Positions 8,765 through 16,676 of a stretch of 64,000 bases of DNA are shown here, one piece after another. The stretch spans positions 744,001-808,000 of the forward strand of contig NZ_FOFL01000001.1 of NCBI RefSeq assembly GCF_900110945.1, read 5' to 3'. The stretch comes from Devosia sp. YR412. GTDB taxonomy: Bacteria; Pseudomonadota; Alphaproteobacteria; Rhizobiales; Devosiaceae. Positions within the stretch are counted from its first letter, which is position 1. Every line of letters begins with the position of its first letter. The notes under the pieces are model-generated. The model was given only the letters and a program-made list of their open reading frames with translations. It had not been told where the DNA came from and did not search any database. Made by a program: the position numbers and the translations under genes.

Positions 8765-8884
8765 GGGGCTCTCGGGCGCGGGTTGCGATGAGCATGCCAT
8801 GAGTTGGACAGGCGTTTCGTCTGATGATGTGGCGGAATGCTGCGTTCGGCGTTATGATTGGGGCCTACTGCAGGACAAAGCGCC

Positions 8885-9352
8885 ATGAGAACCGTTACCT
8901 ACGAGACTTTGGACCAGATCGACCGGCGTATCCTAGACGAGCTGGCCAAGGATGGGCGGATCAGCGTGGCGGAGCTGTCGCGGCGGGTGAACCTTTCCAA
9001 GACGCCATGCCAAGCGCGGATCACGCGGCTGGAGAAGGCGGGCTATATCCTGGGTTATCGGGCGGTGATCGACCCCAAGCGCTTGGGACTGCCGCATGTG
9101 GCCTTTGTGGAAGTGAAGCTATCGGATACGCGCAAGGCGGCGCTGGCCGCCTTCAACAAGGCGGTTCGGGCAATTCCCGAGGTTGAGCAGGCACATATGA
9201 TCGCCTCGAGCTTTGACTATCTGCTCAAGGTGCGGACCAAGGATATTGCCGACTATCGCGAAGTGCTGGGGGAGCGGATTTCCGCCCTGCCCCATGTGGC
9301 GCATACGTCGACGCATGTGTCGATGGAGGCGGTGAAGGGCGACGAAGAATAG
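8885..9352 (+). CDS. putR: Lrp/AsnC-family regulator, PutR
   Basis: A 155-residue regulator: N-terminal AsnC-type winged helix (residues about 10-58: LDQIDRRILDELAKDGR, VAELSRRVNLSKTPCQARI) and C-terminal RAM effector domain (about 70-150, with SFDYLLKVRT). In alphaproteobacteria an Lrp-type PutR next to and divergent from putA activates putA when proline is present; the arrangement here is the same, with 120 bp between the two starts. I chose ATG 8885 because MRTVTYETLDQID aligns with the usual start; an upstream extension would run into the promoter. It should bind the intergenic region 8765-8884, where I see no long perfect palindrome, as is usual for Lrp proteins. Confidence 0.88.
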   Translation: MRTVTYETLDQIDRRILDELAKDGRISVAELSRRVNLSKTPCQARITRLEKAGYILGYRAVIDPKRLGLPHVAFVEVKLSDTRKAALAAFNKAVRAIPEVEQAHMIASSFDYLLKVRTKDIADYREVLGERISALPHVAHTSTHVSMEAVKGDEE

Positions 9353-9435
9353 TTTTATCGAACATGTGTTCGATGCCGGGTTAGGGATAATCCCGTAAAA
9401 GCGACAAGCGCTTACGAGCGCTTTCAACCGACCTT

Positions 9436-9474
9436 AGCCCGCATGCCTTCACGAAAGGGATGCGGGCTTTTTTG
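9436..9474. terminator. Bidirectional intrinsic terminator between putR and cysA
   Basis: The arms AGCCCGCAT and ATGCGGGCT flank a 15-base loop, followed on the plus strand by six T residues. It lies between the convergent putR and cysA genes. A separate weak inverted repeat (AAGCGCT and AGCGCTT) is just upstream at about 9406-9423. Confidence 0.75.
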
Positions 9475-9478
9475 GTTC

Positions 9479-10516
9479 TCAGGCGGCGGGGAAAAGCTTC
9501 CAGCGGCGCGGACGGAAGGCCAGGCGGGTCTTTTCGCCGGCCGGGTGGTCGAAGGGCAGATCCACTTCGACGTGATGGCCGGCGCCACCGATTTCGAGCT
9601 CAACGCGGCGGGTGCCGCCAACGCGGCGGCTGGTGCTGACGACACCGGCCAGCGAGGCATCTGCCTCGACCAGTTCCACATCATGCGGCCGGAAGAACAG
9701 GCGGGCGTCGCCGGGGGTGGCGTCGCCGGCCGGAACGCCTATGGCGCGGCCGCCGACCCAGAGTTCGCCGTTTTCGACGGTGACCGGCAGCGTGCTGGAT
9801 TCGCCGATAAAGCCGAAGACGAAGGGCGAGGTGGGGTGGTCATAGACCGTGTCGGGGGTGCCGACCTGTTCGATCTTGCCTTGGCTCATGACGCAGAGGC
9901 GATCGGAGAGCTCCAGGGCTTCTTCCTGGTCGTGGGTCACGAAAACGGTGGTGTGGCCGGTGCGGTCATGGATCTCCCGCAGCCACTTGCGCAGCTCGCG
10001 GCGCACCTGCGCGTCGAGGGCGCCGAAGGGTTCGTCGAGCAGCAGGACCGCCGGTTCGATGGCGAGGGCGCGGGCCAGGGCGACGCGCTGGCGCTGGCCG
10101 CCGGAGAGCTGGTTGGGATAGCGCTTTTCGAGGCCGGTGAGCTGCACCAGATCGAGCAGTTCCATGGCGCGGCGGCGGATTTCACCATTGGGCGGACGCG
10201 TCGAGCGCGGGCGGACCTTCAGGCCAAAGGAGATGTTTTCCAGGATCGTCATATGCCGGAACAGGGCATAGTGCTGGAAGACGAAGCCGATATTGCGCTC
10301 CTGCACGGTCTTTTCCGAGGCGTCGGTATCACCGAAGAAGATCTTGCCGGCGGTCGGCATTTCGAGGCCGGCGATCAGACGCAGCAAGGTGGTCTTGCCA
10401 GAGCCCGAGGGGCCGAGCAGCGCGATCAGCTCGCCCGAATGAATATCGAGCGAGACATCATGCAGCGCCGGGAACCGGTCGAATTCCTTACGCACATTTT
10501 GAACGCGAACTTCCAT
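9479..10516 (-). CDS. cysA: Sulfate/thiosulfate ABC transporter ATPase CysA
   Basis: ATPase of the sulfate importer, 345 residues. Residues 1-235 are the ATPase domain with Walker [10 protein letters not shown] near 36-44, a Q-loop in [13 protein letters not shown], signature LSGGQRQR near 137, Walker [12 protein letters not shown] and [13 protein letters not shown]; the phrase [11 protein letters not shown] is typical of CysA. The C-terminal third ([12 protein letters not shown]) is a regulatory TOBE-type domain. The preferred start is ATG 10516 ([10 protein letters not shown]); a further ATG three codons upstream is possible. It is the last gene of cysT-cysW-cysA, 15 bases behind cysW, so the ATPase is made last. 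Confidence 0.95.
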   Translation of the reverse strand: MEVRVQNVRKEFDRFPALHDVSLDIHSGELIALLGPSGSGKTTLLRLIAGLEMPTAGKIFFGDTDASEKTVQERNIGFVFQHYALFRHMTILENISFGLKVRPRSTRPPNGEIRRRAMELLDLVQLTGLEKRYPNQLSGGQRQRVALARALAIEPAVLLLDEPFGALDAQVRRELRKWLREIHDRTGHTTVFVTHDQEEALELSDRLCVMSQGKIEQVGTPDTVYDHPTSPFVFGFIGESSTLPVTVENGELWVGGRAIGVPAGDATPGDARLFFRPHDVELVEADASLAGVVSTSRRVGGTRRVELEIGGAGHHVEVDLPFDHPAGEKTRLAFRPRRWKLFPAA

Positions 10517-10531
10517 AGACCCCAAATCCTA

Positions 10532-11401
10532 TCAGTGATTGCCGGCGGCGATTTCTTCGCCGAAGCGCCATTCCAGCGCCGACTTCAATACCAGCGTGAC
10601 CAGCGCGAGCAAGGCCAGCAGCGATGCCAGGGCGAAGGCCGCCGTGGCGTTGTATTCGTTATAGAGCATTTCCACCTGCAAGGGCATGGTGGTGGTCTGG
10701 CCGCGGATCTTGCCCGAGACCACGGCGACGGCGCCGAATTCGCCCATGGCGCGGGCATTGCAGAGCAGCACGCCGTAGAGCAGGCCCCATTTGATATTGG
10801 GGAGCGTGACGCGCCAGAAGGTCTGTAAGCCATTGGCGCCGAGCGACAGCGCCGCTTCCTCGTCGCCGGTGCCCTGGTCCTGCATCAGCGGGATCAGTTC
10901 GCGAGCGACGAAGGGGAAGGTGACGAAAATGGTCGCGAGGACAATGCCGGGCAGCGCGAAGAGGACTTCAATGCCGTAGCTCTTGAGGAAGGGGCCGAGG
11001 AAGCTCCCTGCCCCGAACAGCAGCACATAGACCAGGCCCGAGATCACTGGCGAGACCGAAAAGGGCAGATCGATCAGGGTGATGAGGAAGGCCTTGCCCT
11101 TGAATTCGAACTTGGCAATGGCCCAGGAGGCGGCGAGGCCGAAGACCACATTGAGCGGCACGGCGATGGCGGCCACCAGCAGCGTCAGGCGGATGGCGGC
11201 CTGAGCGTCGTGTTCGCCGAGCGCGGCAAAGAAAGTACCGATGCCTTTGGAAAGGGCTTCGTGGAAGACGGCATAGAGCGGCAGCACCAGGATGATGGCC
11301 ATGAACAGCAGGGAGATGCCGATCAGCAGCAGCTGGACCGGGCGGCTCTCGCTGGTGGGCGAGCGGCGGCGTTTGAGGCGAGCGCGAAGCTTAGTTGCCA
11401 T
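10532..11401 (-). CDS. cysW: Sulfate ABC transporter permease CysW
   Basis: Inner-membrane permease, 289 residues from ATG 11401 (MATKLRARLKRRR); another ATG is two codons upstream. Six membrane helices are seen, beginning VQLLLIGISLLFMAIIL near residue 22, and the coupling loop EEAALSLGANGLQTFWRVTLPNI sits near 185-205 (family EAA motif). CNARAMGEFGAVAVVSG is the conserved block that separates CysW from other permeases. The start overlaps the end of cysT by about 11 bases, consistent with coupled translation and one-to-one assembly of the CysT-CysW heterodimer. Confidence 0.94.
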   Translation of the reverse strand: MATKLRARLKRRRSPTSESRPVQLLLIGISLLFMAIILVLPLYAVFHEALSKGIGTFFAALGEHDAQAAIRLTLLVAAIAVPLNVVFGLAASWAIAKFEFKGKAFLITLIDLPFSVSPVISGLVYVLLFGAGSFLGPFLKSYGIEVLFALPGIVLATIFVTFPFVARELIPLMQDQGTGDEEAALSLGANGLQTFWRVTLPNIKWGLLYGVLLCNARAMGEFGAVAVVSGKIRGQTTTMPLQVEMLYNEYNATAAFALASLLALLALVTLVLKSALEWRFGEEIAAGNH

Positions 11402-12260
11402 AGCCATACCTCCGGCGCGACCAGGCCTGGATCAGGTTGATCAGGAACAGGATGGCAAAGGATATCAGCAGCATGACCGTGGCGATGACGGTGGCGCCGA
11501 CATAGTTGAATTCCTGCAGGCGGATATAGATCAGCAGCGGGGCGATTTCCGAGACGAAGGGGATATTGCCGGCGATGAAGATGATGGAGCCGTATTCGCC
11601 CACCGCACGGGCGAAGGCCAAAGCGAAGCCGGTGAGGATGGCCGGCATGAGGCTGGGGAGGATGACGTGGAAAATGGTCTGGAAGCGGTTGGCGCCGAGG
11701 GTGGCGCTGGCCTCTTCCACTTCGTGGCTGACCTCTTCGAGGATCGGCTGGATGGTGCGGACGACGAAAGGCAGGCCGATGAAGATCATGGCGATGACGA
11801 TGCCGGCCGGCGTGTAGGCGATGCGCCAGCCGAGCGGGGCGAAGAGCGCGCCGACGGTGCCATTGGGGGCGTAGATGGCGGTGAGCGCAATTCCGGCGAC
11901 GGCTGTCGGCAGTGCGAAGGGCAGATCGATGATGGCATCGAAAATGCGGCGGCCGGGGAAGCGGTAGCGCACCAGGCACCAGGCGATCAGCGTGCCGAAG
12001 ACGACGTTGACGCCGGCGGCGATCAGCGCGGTCACGAAGCTGACGCGCAGCGAGCCCAGTACGCGGGCATCGGTGGCGGCTTTCCAGAAGCCCTCGGGGC
12101 CGAGACCGGCCGAGCGGACCGCTAGAGCGATCAACGGGATCAGGATGATCAGCGAGAAATAGGTGAGCGTGAAGCCGAGGGTCAGCCCGAAGCCGGGGAT
12201 GACGCTGGGCTGGCGAAAACTCCAGGCGCGGCGCGGCGCAGTCGAGACCGCGGCGCTCAA
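11391..12260 (-). CDS. cysT: Sulfate ABC transporter permease CysT (CysU)
   Basis: Inner-membrane permease, 289 residues from the TTG at 12260. The sequence VIPGFGLTLGFTLTYFSLI starts the first helix, EEASATLGANRFQTIFHVILP is the coupling loop, and FARAVGEYGSIIFIAGN is the conserved CysT block. The start is odd. The frame is open to 12311, but the only ATG with a good ribosome site (GAGAGG) nearby is at 12298 in another frame; it encodes 13 residues and its TGA overlaps this TTG as TTGA. Either a short leader drives re-initiation on the TTG, or one base is missing in the read and the leader is the true N-terminus. First gene of cysTWA. Confidence 0.92.
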   Translation of the reverse strand: MSAAVSTAPRRAWSFRQPSVIPGFGLTLGFTLTYFSLIILIPLIALAVRSAGLGPEGFWKAATDARVLGSLRVSFVTALIAAGVNVVFGTLIAWCLVRYRFPGRRIFDAIIDLPFALPTAVAGIALTAIYAPNGTVGALFAPLGWRIAYTPAGIVIAMIFIGLPFVVRTIQPILEEVSHEVEEASATLGANRFQTIFHVILPSLMPAILTGFALAFARAVGEYGSIIFIAGNIPFVSEIAPLLIYIRLQEFNYVGATVIATVMLLISFAILFLINLIQAWSRRRYGYGN

Positions 12261-12298
12261 GCGGGAATCCTGATGGGGGATATGGCGGCGGTAGTCAT
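12257..12298 (-). CDS. Possible 13-residue leader peptide coupled to cysT
   Basis: The ATG at 12298 has GAGAGG six bases upstream and encodes MTTAAISPIRIPA before a TGA that overlaps the cysT TTG start by two bases. The short frame has no Cys run that would suggest classic attenuation. It may be a real upstream ORF that feeds ribosomes to cysT, or the true cysT N-terminus separated by a frameshift or sequencing error. Confidence 0.4.
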   Translation of the reverse strand: MTTAAISPIRIPA

Positions 12299-12397
12299 GT
12301 CGACCTCTCAACCCGGTGCGGCGGTCGCGACCCTAGTGGATCGGTCCGGGTAATCAAAGCGAGGCCGTGGCGTTTGCGCAAGGAGGGAAAGAAAATT

Positions 12398-12407
12398 GTG
12401 CTAGCAC
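12398..12407. promoter_or_regulatory. Perfect 10-bp palindrome upstream of the cysT operon
   Basis: GTGCTAGCAC lies in the intergenic stretch between the end of the globin gene and the start of cysT, about 100 bases upstream of cysT on the minus strand. It could be an operator or part of the globin's downstream region. No factor can be assigned. Confidence 0.25.
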
Positions 12408-12469
12408 GAAGGGGGTTAGGAGATTCTGGGAGGCCGTCAGCACCGGATTCGCTGCGCCGAGAGGATTTT

Positions 12470-12961
12470 TTAGCGCGGCGGCGTCCAAATTGGCTGTTCG
12501 CGCTCCAGCGGCCCCAGCCGGGAAATGTCCTCGCCTCTCCGCATGTAGATGTTCATGCGGAAGCTGTTGCCGATGCGTTCGGAGCGTTCGACGAAGAGGG
12601 CAGCGATGTCCGGTGGGCAGACGGCTTCAGCGGTGCGGCGGAACAGGGCGAGCCAACGCATGAAGTGTTCATCGGAAAGTTCGGGGATTGCCATGTGCTT
12701 GGGCATGGGGCGGCCGGCGTAGCGGCCGGTGCCGAGCAGCATGGAGCTCCAGAAGTCAGCAATGGTGGCCAGGTGATGCGGCCAGGCTTCGCGGGCGATG
12801 ACTCGATTGAAGACGGGACCGATGACCGGGTCCTTGCGGGCATCATCGTAAAAGCGCTCCACCACCATGCGGATCATGGCTTCGTCGAGGCCGGCCGGGG
12901 TTTCCCAGCCGACGCGCTGGCGCTGCGTGCCAACGGGCGGACGTGGGTTGTCTTCGCTCAT
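12470..12961 (-). CDS. Group III truncated haemoglobin
   Basis: A 163-residue globin of the trHb group III type, a haem protein that usually binds O2 or NO and has been linked to protection from nitrosative or oxidative stress. The core is residues about 25-130: MVVERFYDDARKDP at the start of the fold, the FWSSMLLGTGRYAGRPMPKH block holding the family signature and the proximal histidine helix, and FRMNIYMRRGE near the C-terminus. The ATG at 12961 overlaps the stop of the upstream regulator in ATGA, so the globin is made with that regulator. Linked to sodB, which is divergent, this suggests a stress function; the ligand chemistry here has not been shown. Confidence 0.88.
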   Translation of the reverse strand: MSEDNPRPPVGTQRQRVGWETPAGLDEAMIRMVVERFYDDARKDPVIGPVFNRVIAREAWPHHLATIADFWSSMLLGTGRYAGRPMPKHMAIPELSDEHFMRWLALFRRTAEAVCPPDIAALFVERSERIGNSFRMNIYMRRGEDISRLGPLEREQPIWTPPR

Positions 12962-13668
12962 GCGTCGGACTTTCGGATGGCATAGGTGCAGCGGCGGCCA
13001 CCGGAGACGATGTGTTCGCTGCGTTCGATATGGGCCTCGGGGCCGAGGATAGAGCGGAAGACGTCGAGTTCGGCGCGGCAAAAACCTTGGCATGCGGTGG
13101 CGGCGGCGCAGATTGGGCAATGGTTTTCGATCAGCACCAGCGTGCCGTCGGGTTCCTCGCTCCAGGCGGCCATATAGCCCTCGGCGGAGCGCAGTTCGGC
13201 CAGCGCGGCGACCTTGTCGCGGAGCGGGAGATGGTCGGGCACGGCGGACTGGTAGGCGGTGCGGGTATCGGCTTCGCGGACGGCAATCAGCGTGTCGAGA
13301 GCGGCCTCGCCAAGCGAAGTGCGGACGATGTCGAGCAGCTGGACGGTGAGCGCGGCATGGGTATCGGGAAAGCGGGACTGGGCGGCAGGGGTGAGGCTCC
13401 AGCGCTGGGTGGGGCGACCGACGCCGCGCGCTTCGCTGGCGGATTGCACGAGCCCTTCTTCGGCTAAGCGTGCCAATTGCTGGCGGGCGGCTTCGCCGGT
13501 GGTCGAGAGCTTACTGCCCAGCTCGGCGGAGGACAAAGCGCCATGCATCTTGAGCGCCATCAGCACGCGTTCGGCCGGGCTGCGCGGCGACCAGGCAACA
13601 TTGCCCGCAGTCGATGCGTTTTCCAAGATCTGGCTTGACATATTCGCGTCAGAGGTTTTCAAAGTCAT
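12958..13668 (-). CDS. SufR-like HTH regulator with C-terminal cysteine cluster
   Basis: Regulator of about 236 residues from ATG 13668 (an alternative ATG is at 13641). Residues about 30-95 are a winged helix (ERVLMALKMHGALSSAELGSK, TGEAARQQLARLAEEGLV), of the COG2345/SufR type. Near the C-terminus, ENHCPICAAATACQGFC gives C-x2-C-x5-C-x3-C, with one more Cys in GGRRCTYAI. In SufR relatives such clusters hold an Fe-S centre that senses redox state or NO; here that is inferred. The gene is divergent from sodB, sharing a gap of about 62-89 bp, and overlaps the globin start by ATGA. It probably controls sodB and itself with the globin. Confidence 0.82.
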   Translation of the reverse strand: MTLKTSDANMSSQILENASTAGNVAWSPRSPAERVLMALKMHGALSSAELGSKLSTTGEAARQQLARLAEEGLVQSASEARGVGRPTQRWSLTPAAQSRFPDTHAALTVQLLDIVRTSLGEAALDTLIAVREADTRTAYQSAVPDHLPLRDKVAALAELRSAEGYMAAWSEEPDGTLVLIENHCPICAAATACQGFCRAELDVFRSILGPEAHIERSEHIVSGGRRCTYAIRKSDA

Positions 13669-13730
13669 TACTTGGAAATTAGACGGCGCGCCAAAAAATT
13701 GCAAGCGGCACGCCAAAACAGGAGGCCCAG

Positions 13731-14333
13731 ATGGCTTTTGAACTCCCCGCCCTGCCCTATTCCCATGCTGCTCTTGCCGACAAGGGCATGAGCCAGGAAA
13801 CGCTGGAACTGCATCACGACAAGCACCACCAGGCCTATGTGACGGCACTGAACGGCTTTGTGGAGAAGAATGCCGATCTGCAGGGCAAGTCGCTGGAAGA
13901 GATCATCGCCTTTGCCAATGGCAAGGCCGATCTGGCGCCGGTGTTCAACAACGCCGGCCAGCACTGGAACCACATCCACTTCTGGAACGCCCTGTCGCCC
14001 AAGGGTGGCGCGCTGCCGGGCAAGCTGGAAGCCAAGATCGTCAGCGACCTGGGTTCGGTCGAGGCGTTCAAGGAGCAATTCAAAACGGCTGCTACCACGC
14101 AGTTCGGTTCGGGCTGGGCTTGGCTGGTGCTGGGCAAGGACGGGAAGCTCAAGGTCACCAAGACGCCGAACGGTTCCAATCCACTGGCGACCGGTGAAGG
14201 CAAGCCGCTGCTGGGCCTCGATGTCTGGGAGCACAGCTATTATGTCGACTTCCGCAATCGCCGGCCGGACTATGTGACCAACTTCCTCGACAAGCTGGCG
14301 AACTATGAGTTTGCGGAAGCGAACCTCGGCTAG
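13731..14333 (+). CDS. sodB: Iron superoxide dismutase SodB
   Basis: Converts superoxide to oxygen and hydrogen peroxide in the cytoplasm. It has 200 residues; metal ligands are His28, His81, Asp164 and His168 (LDVWEHSYY). Gln77, four residues before His81 in NNAGQHWNH, is in the place typical of iron-dependent enzymes (E. coli SodB Gln69), so iron is more likely than manganese. A good AGGAGG ribosome site is seven bases upstream. The promoter must lie in the short gap shared with the divergent SufR-like gene, where TTGGAA and AAAATT stand 17 bases apart and the words GGCGCGCC and GGCACGCC form a near direct repeat. No signal peptide. Confidence 0.96.
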   Translation: MAFELPALPYSHAALADKGMSQETLELHHDKHHQAYVTALNGFVEKNADLQGKSLEEIIAFANGKADLAPVFNNAGQHWNHIHFWNALSPKGGALPGKLEAKIVSDLGSVEAFKEQFKTAATTQFGSGWAWLVLGKDGKLKVTKTPNGSNPLATGEGKPLLGLDVWEHSYYVDFRNRRPDYVTNFLDKLANYEFAEANLG

Positions 14334-14401
14334 TCAAACGCTGAATGTCATGTCGGCCGCGAGGTGGTTCGTTCGAGCGACCTTGCGGCCATGGCGTGAT
14401 C

Positions 14402-14437
14402 TCGGGATGGGCCCCGGCTCAAGGCCGGGGTGACATT
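14402..14437. repeat. Short palindromic GC-rich repeat
   Basis: The sequence GATGGGCCCCGGCTCAAGGC and its continuation GGGGTGACAT form a stem (GCCCCGGC with GCCGGGGT). Such sequences are common intergenic repeats in Hyphomicrobiales. It lies between sodB and the flavin reductase; the rest of 14334-14532 has no visible gene. Confidence 0.5.
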
Positions 14438-14532
14438 GTGGGTGGGGCGAGCGTGGTGGGACCAACGGACTGCCAAAAGAGCGAGACGGATGGGCTGGTT
14501 GGGTCCGTTGCCGGAGTATAGAATTGAACGTG

Positions 14533-15072
14533 ATGGCCGATTTCGAACTGCCCGATGCGATGCATTTGCGCCCTTCCCGCCGGCCGGTGGTGGGTCATAC
14601 CGAATTCCGTTCGGCCATGGCGGCCATGGCGTCGACGGTCAGCGTGGTGACGGCGCGGCGCGGCGATGAGCGGATCGGGCGGACGGTGACGGCGGTGCTG
14701 TCACTGGCGGCCAATCCGCCGACCATCCTGATTTCGATCGATATACTGAGCCGGCTGGCCGACCTTATCGCCAAGACGGGCGGGTTTTCAATCGCCATGC
14801 TGGCGGAAGAGCAGGCTGACCTCGCCGATGCCTTCGCCGGCAAGGTGGAGGCCGGCGAGCGGTTTTCGCTGGGCGACTGGACGGATTGGCCGTCGGGACA
14901 TCCGATGTTGCTGGGCAGCGTGACCGCGCTGGATTGCGACGTGATCGGCGCCATGGAGACCGGCACGCATGTGCTGTTTGCCGGGGCGATTGTCGAAGCC
15001 GAGACCACAACCAGCCGCAAGCCGCTGCTGTGGCAGCGCCATGCTTATCATGGGCTGGGCGGGCTCGACTGA
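14533..15072 (+). CDS. Flavin reductase-domain protein
   Basis: A 179-residue protein of the FMN-binding flavin reductase-like family. Such enzymes supply reduced flavin to monooxygenases or directly reduce metals; the electron donor is usually NAD(P)H. The sequence FRSAMAAMASTVSVVTARRGDERIGRTVTAVLSLAANPP is the usual N-terminal half (flavin cradle), here cut into pieces as FRSAMAAMASTV and LSLAANPPTILISID. The end WQRHAYHGLG is also normal. I chose ATG 14533; a TTG and GTG just upstream are in frame. No partner monooxygenase is near. The DUF6894 gene follows after 132 bp. Confidence 0.8.
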   Translation: MADFELPDAMHLRPSRRPVVGHTEFRSAMAAMASTVSVVTARRGDERIGRTVTAVLSLAANPPTILISIDILSRLADLIAKTGGFSIAMLAEEQADLADAFAGKVEAGERFSLGDWTDWPSGHPMLLGSVTALDCDVIGAMETGTHVLFAGAIVEAETTTSRKPLLWQRHAYHGLGGLD

Positions 15073-15204
15073 AGGCGCCGAAGCTGGCAGGCTGGCAACT
15101 CATTCCCGCCTTTTGCATTTTCCTTGAGTCTTTAAGTTGCCGCTTTGTCGAACCGGAAAAGTGGCGACCACTTTTCCTGCAAAGCTCCGTCGAGGGAGGC
15201 GTCC

Positions 15205-15495
15205 ATGCCCCGGTTCTACTTTCACTATCGCACCGATGACGAATTGATCCCCGACACGGATGGCAGCGACCTGCCGGATCTGGAGGCGGCGGAGCATAAT
15301 GCGGCGGCGCTTGCCAAGGCGATCGTCGAGCATGCGGCGAGCACGGGCGGCGATACACGGCTGCCAAGGTCAATCGAGATCACCGACGCGGCGGGGGAAG
15401 AGCTGCTGTATATCGTGTTCTGGGCTGGGCCGAAGGTTGGCACGGACGCTGACGATGATGAGCCGGTGGATGTTGCGCCAGCTACGGTGCATTGA
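15205..15495 (+). CDS. DUF6894 family small protein
   Basis: A 96-residue acidic protein beginning MPRFYFHYRTDDELIPD, the typical DUF6894 start, followed by DLPDLEAAEHNAAALAKAI. No known function. The ribosome site GAGGGAGG ends five bases before the ATG. DUF6894 proteins are very common in Hyphomicrobiales, often in several copies and often near stress or surface genes, but no role is established. It stands alone: flavin reductase ends 132 bp upstream and a palindromic repeat follows. Confidence 0.8.
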   Translation: MPRFYFHYRTDDELIPDTDGSDLPDLEAAEHNAAALAKAIVEHAASTGGDTRLPRSIEITDAAGEELLYIVFWAGPKVGTDADDDEPVDVAPATVH

Positions 15496-15511
15496 AGGCG
15501 CCGTCTAAGGT

Positions 15512-15559
15512 CCCCTCATCCGCCCTTCGGGCACCTTCTCCCGCAGGGCAGAAGGGGGC
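15512..15559. repeat. Palindromic repeat, family A
   Basis: The block CCCCTCATCCGCCCTTCGGG and its continuation CACCTTCTCCCGC is identical over more than 30 bases to the repeat at 24206-24254. It then diverges to a G-rich arm that pairs with the C-rich start. It lies directly after the DUF6894 gene. Confidence 0.8.
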
Positions 15560-15592
15560 TCCACTCTCTTGATCGGCGCGCAATCAAAAACA

Positions 15593-15619
15593 AAAACGCC
15601 GGCCTTGGGCCGGCGTTTT
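15593..15619. terminator. Terminator of sbp
   Basis: A perfect hairpin with 12-base arms (AAAACGCCGGCC, TTG loop) lies 25 bases after the sbp stop on the minus strand and is AT-rich at both bases, so it may act in both directions. Confidence 0.8.
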
Positions 15620-15644
15620 GCGTCTGGGAGGACGTATCGTTGAA

Positions 15645-16676
15645 CTACTGTGCCGGGGTGCCGGTGTAGATCTGGTCGAAGACGCCGCCGTCGCCGAAGA
15701 AGTGGGGCTGGGCTTCGCGCCAGCCGCCGAAATCGGCGATGGTGACGAGGTTGACGTCCTTGAAGCGGGCGACGTCGTCCGGATTGGCAACCTCGGGCTT
15801 GAAGGGGCGGTAGTAATTGGCGGCGGCGATCGACTGGCCTTCATCGGAATAGAGATATTCGAGATAGGCCTGGGCCAGATCGGTATTGCCCTTCTTTTCG
15901 GCATTGCCGACGACCAGCGCGACCGGGGGTTCGGCCAGGATCGAGACGGAGGGCGTCACGATGTCGAAGGCGTCGGGGCCGAGTTCTTCGAGCGCCAGAT
16001 AGGCCTCGTTTTCCCAGGCCAGCAGAACGTCGCCGATACCGCGCTGCACGAAGGTGGTGGTGGAGCCGCGAGCGCCGGTGTCGAGCACGGGAACATGCTT
16101 GTAGAGTTCGGTGACGAAAGCCTGCGCGGTCTCATCGGAGCCGTTGGGCTGTGCCTTGGCCCAGGCCCAGGCGGCCAGCAGGTTCCAGCGGGCGCCGCCC
16201 GAGGTCTTGGGGTTTGGCGTGATGACTTCGACGCCGTCCTTGATCAGATCGCCCCAGTCGGCGAGACCCTTGGGGTTACCCTTGCGGACGAGGAAGACGA
16301 TGGTGGAGGTATAGGGGGCGTTGTTGTTTTCGAACGTGCCGCGCCAGCCGGCCTGGATCAGCGCCGGGTTGGCATCGGAAATGGCGTTAATGTCGGATTC
16401 CAGCGCCAGGGTCACGACGTCGGCCTCAAGGCCGTCGATGACGGTGCGGGCCTGGGCGCCGGAGCCGCCATGGGTGGTCTGGATGGCGACGGTCTCGCCC
16501 TTTTCAGCCTGCCAATGGGCCACGAAGGCCTCGTTGAACTGCTGGTAGAGTTCGCGCGTCGGGTCGTAGCTGACGTTGATCAGGGTGCGATCCTGAGCAT
16601 GCGCCGTGACCGCAAAGCCCAGCACCAGGGATGCGGCAAGAGCGGTATAGGCGATAAATTTGGGGGCGTTCTTCAT
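15645..16676 (-). CDS. sbp: Sulfate/thiosulfate-binding protein Sbp
   Basis: Periplasmic sulfate-binding protein, 343 residues, that delivers sulfate to CysTWA. The first 28 residues are a signal peptide ending in VTAHA before QDRTLINVSYDP. The family blocks RELYQQFNEAF, QTTHGGSGAQARTVIDGLEADVVTLAL and NPKTSGGARWN hold the ligand-binding residues (in families these are Ser and Gly side chains and backbone NH groups). The ATG at 16676 follows a GAGACAGAG site; the frame extends upstream but without coding character. It is 3.4 kb from cysT and in the same orientation, with other genes between, so it is transcribed separately. Confidence 0.94.
   Translation of the reverse strand: MKNAPKFIAYTALAASLVLGFAVTAHAQDRTLINVSYDPTRELYQQFNEAFVAHWQAEKGETVAIQTTHGGSGAQARTVIDGLEADVVTLALESDINAISDANPALIQAGWRGTFENNNAPYTSTIVFLVRKGNPKGLADWGDLIKDGVEVITPNPKTSGGARWNLLAAWAWAKAQPNGSDETAQAFVTELYKHVPVLDTGARGSTTTFVQRGIGDVLLAWENEAYLALEELGPDAFDIVTPSVSILAEPPVALVVGNAEKKGNTDLAQAYLEYLYSDEGQSIAAANYYRPFKPEVANPDDVARFKDVNLVTIADFGGWREAQPHFFGDGGVFDQIYTGTPAQ

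Noticed and set aside
14430-14669. 79-codon plus-strand frame before the flavin reductase
   Set aside because: It overlaps the reductase in another frame and includes repeat DNA.
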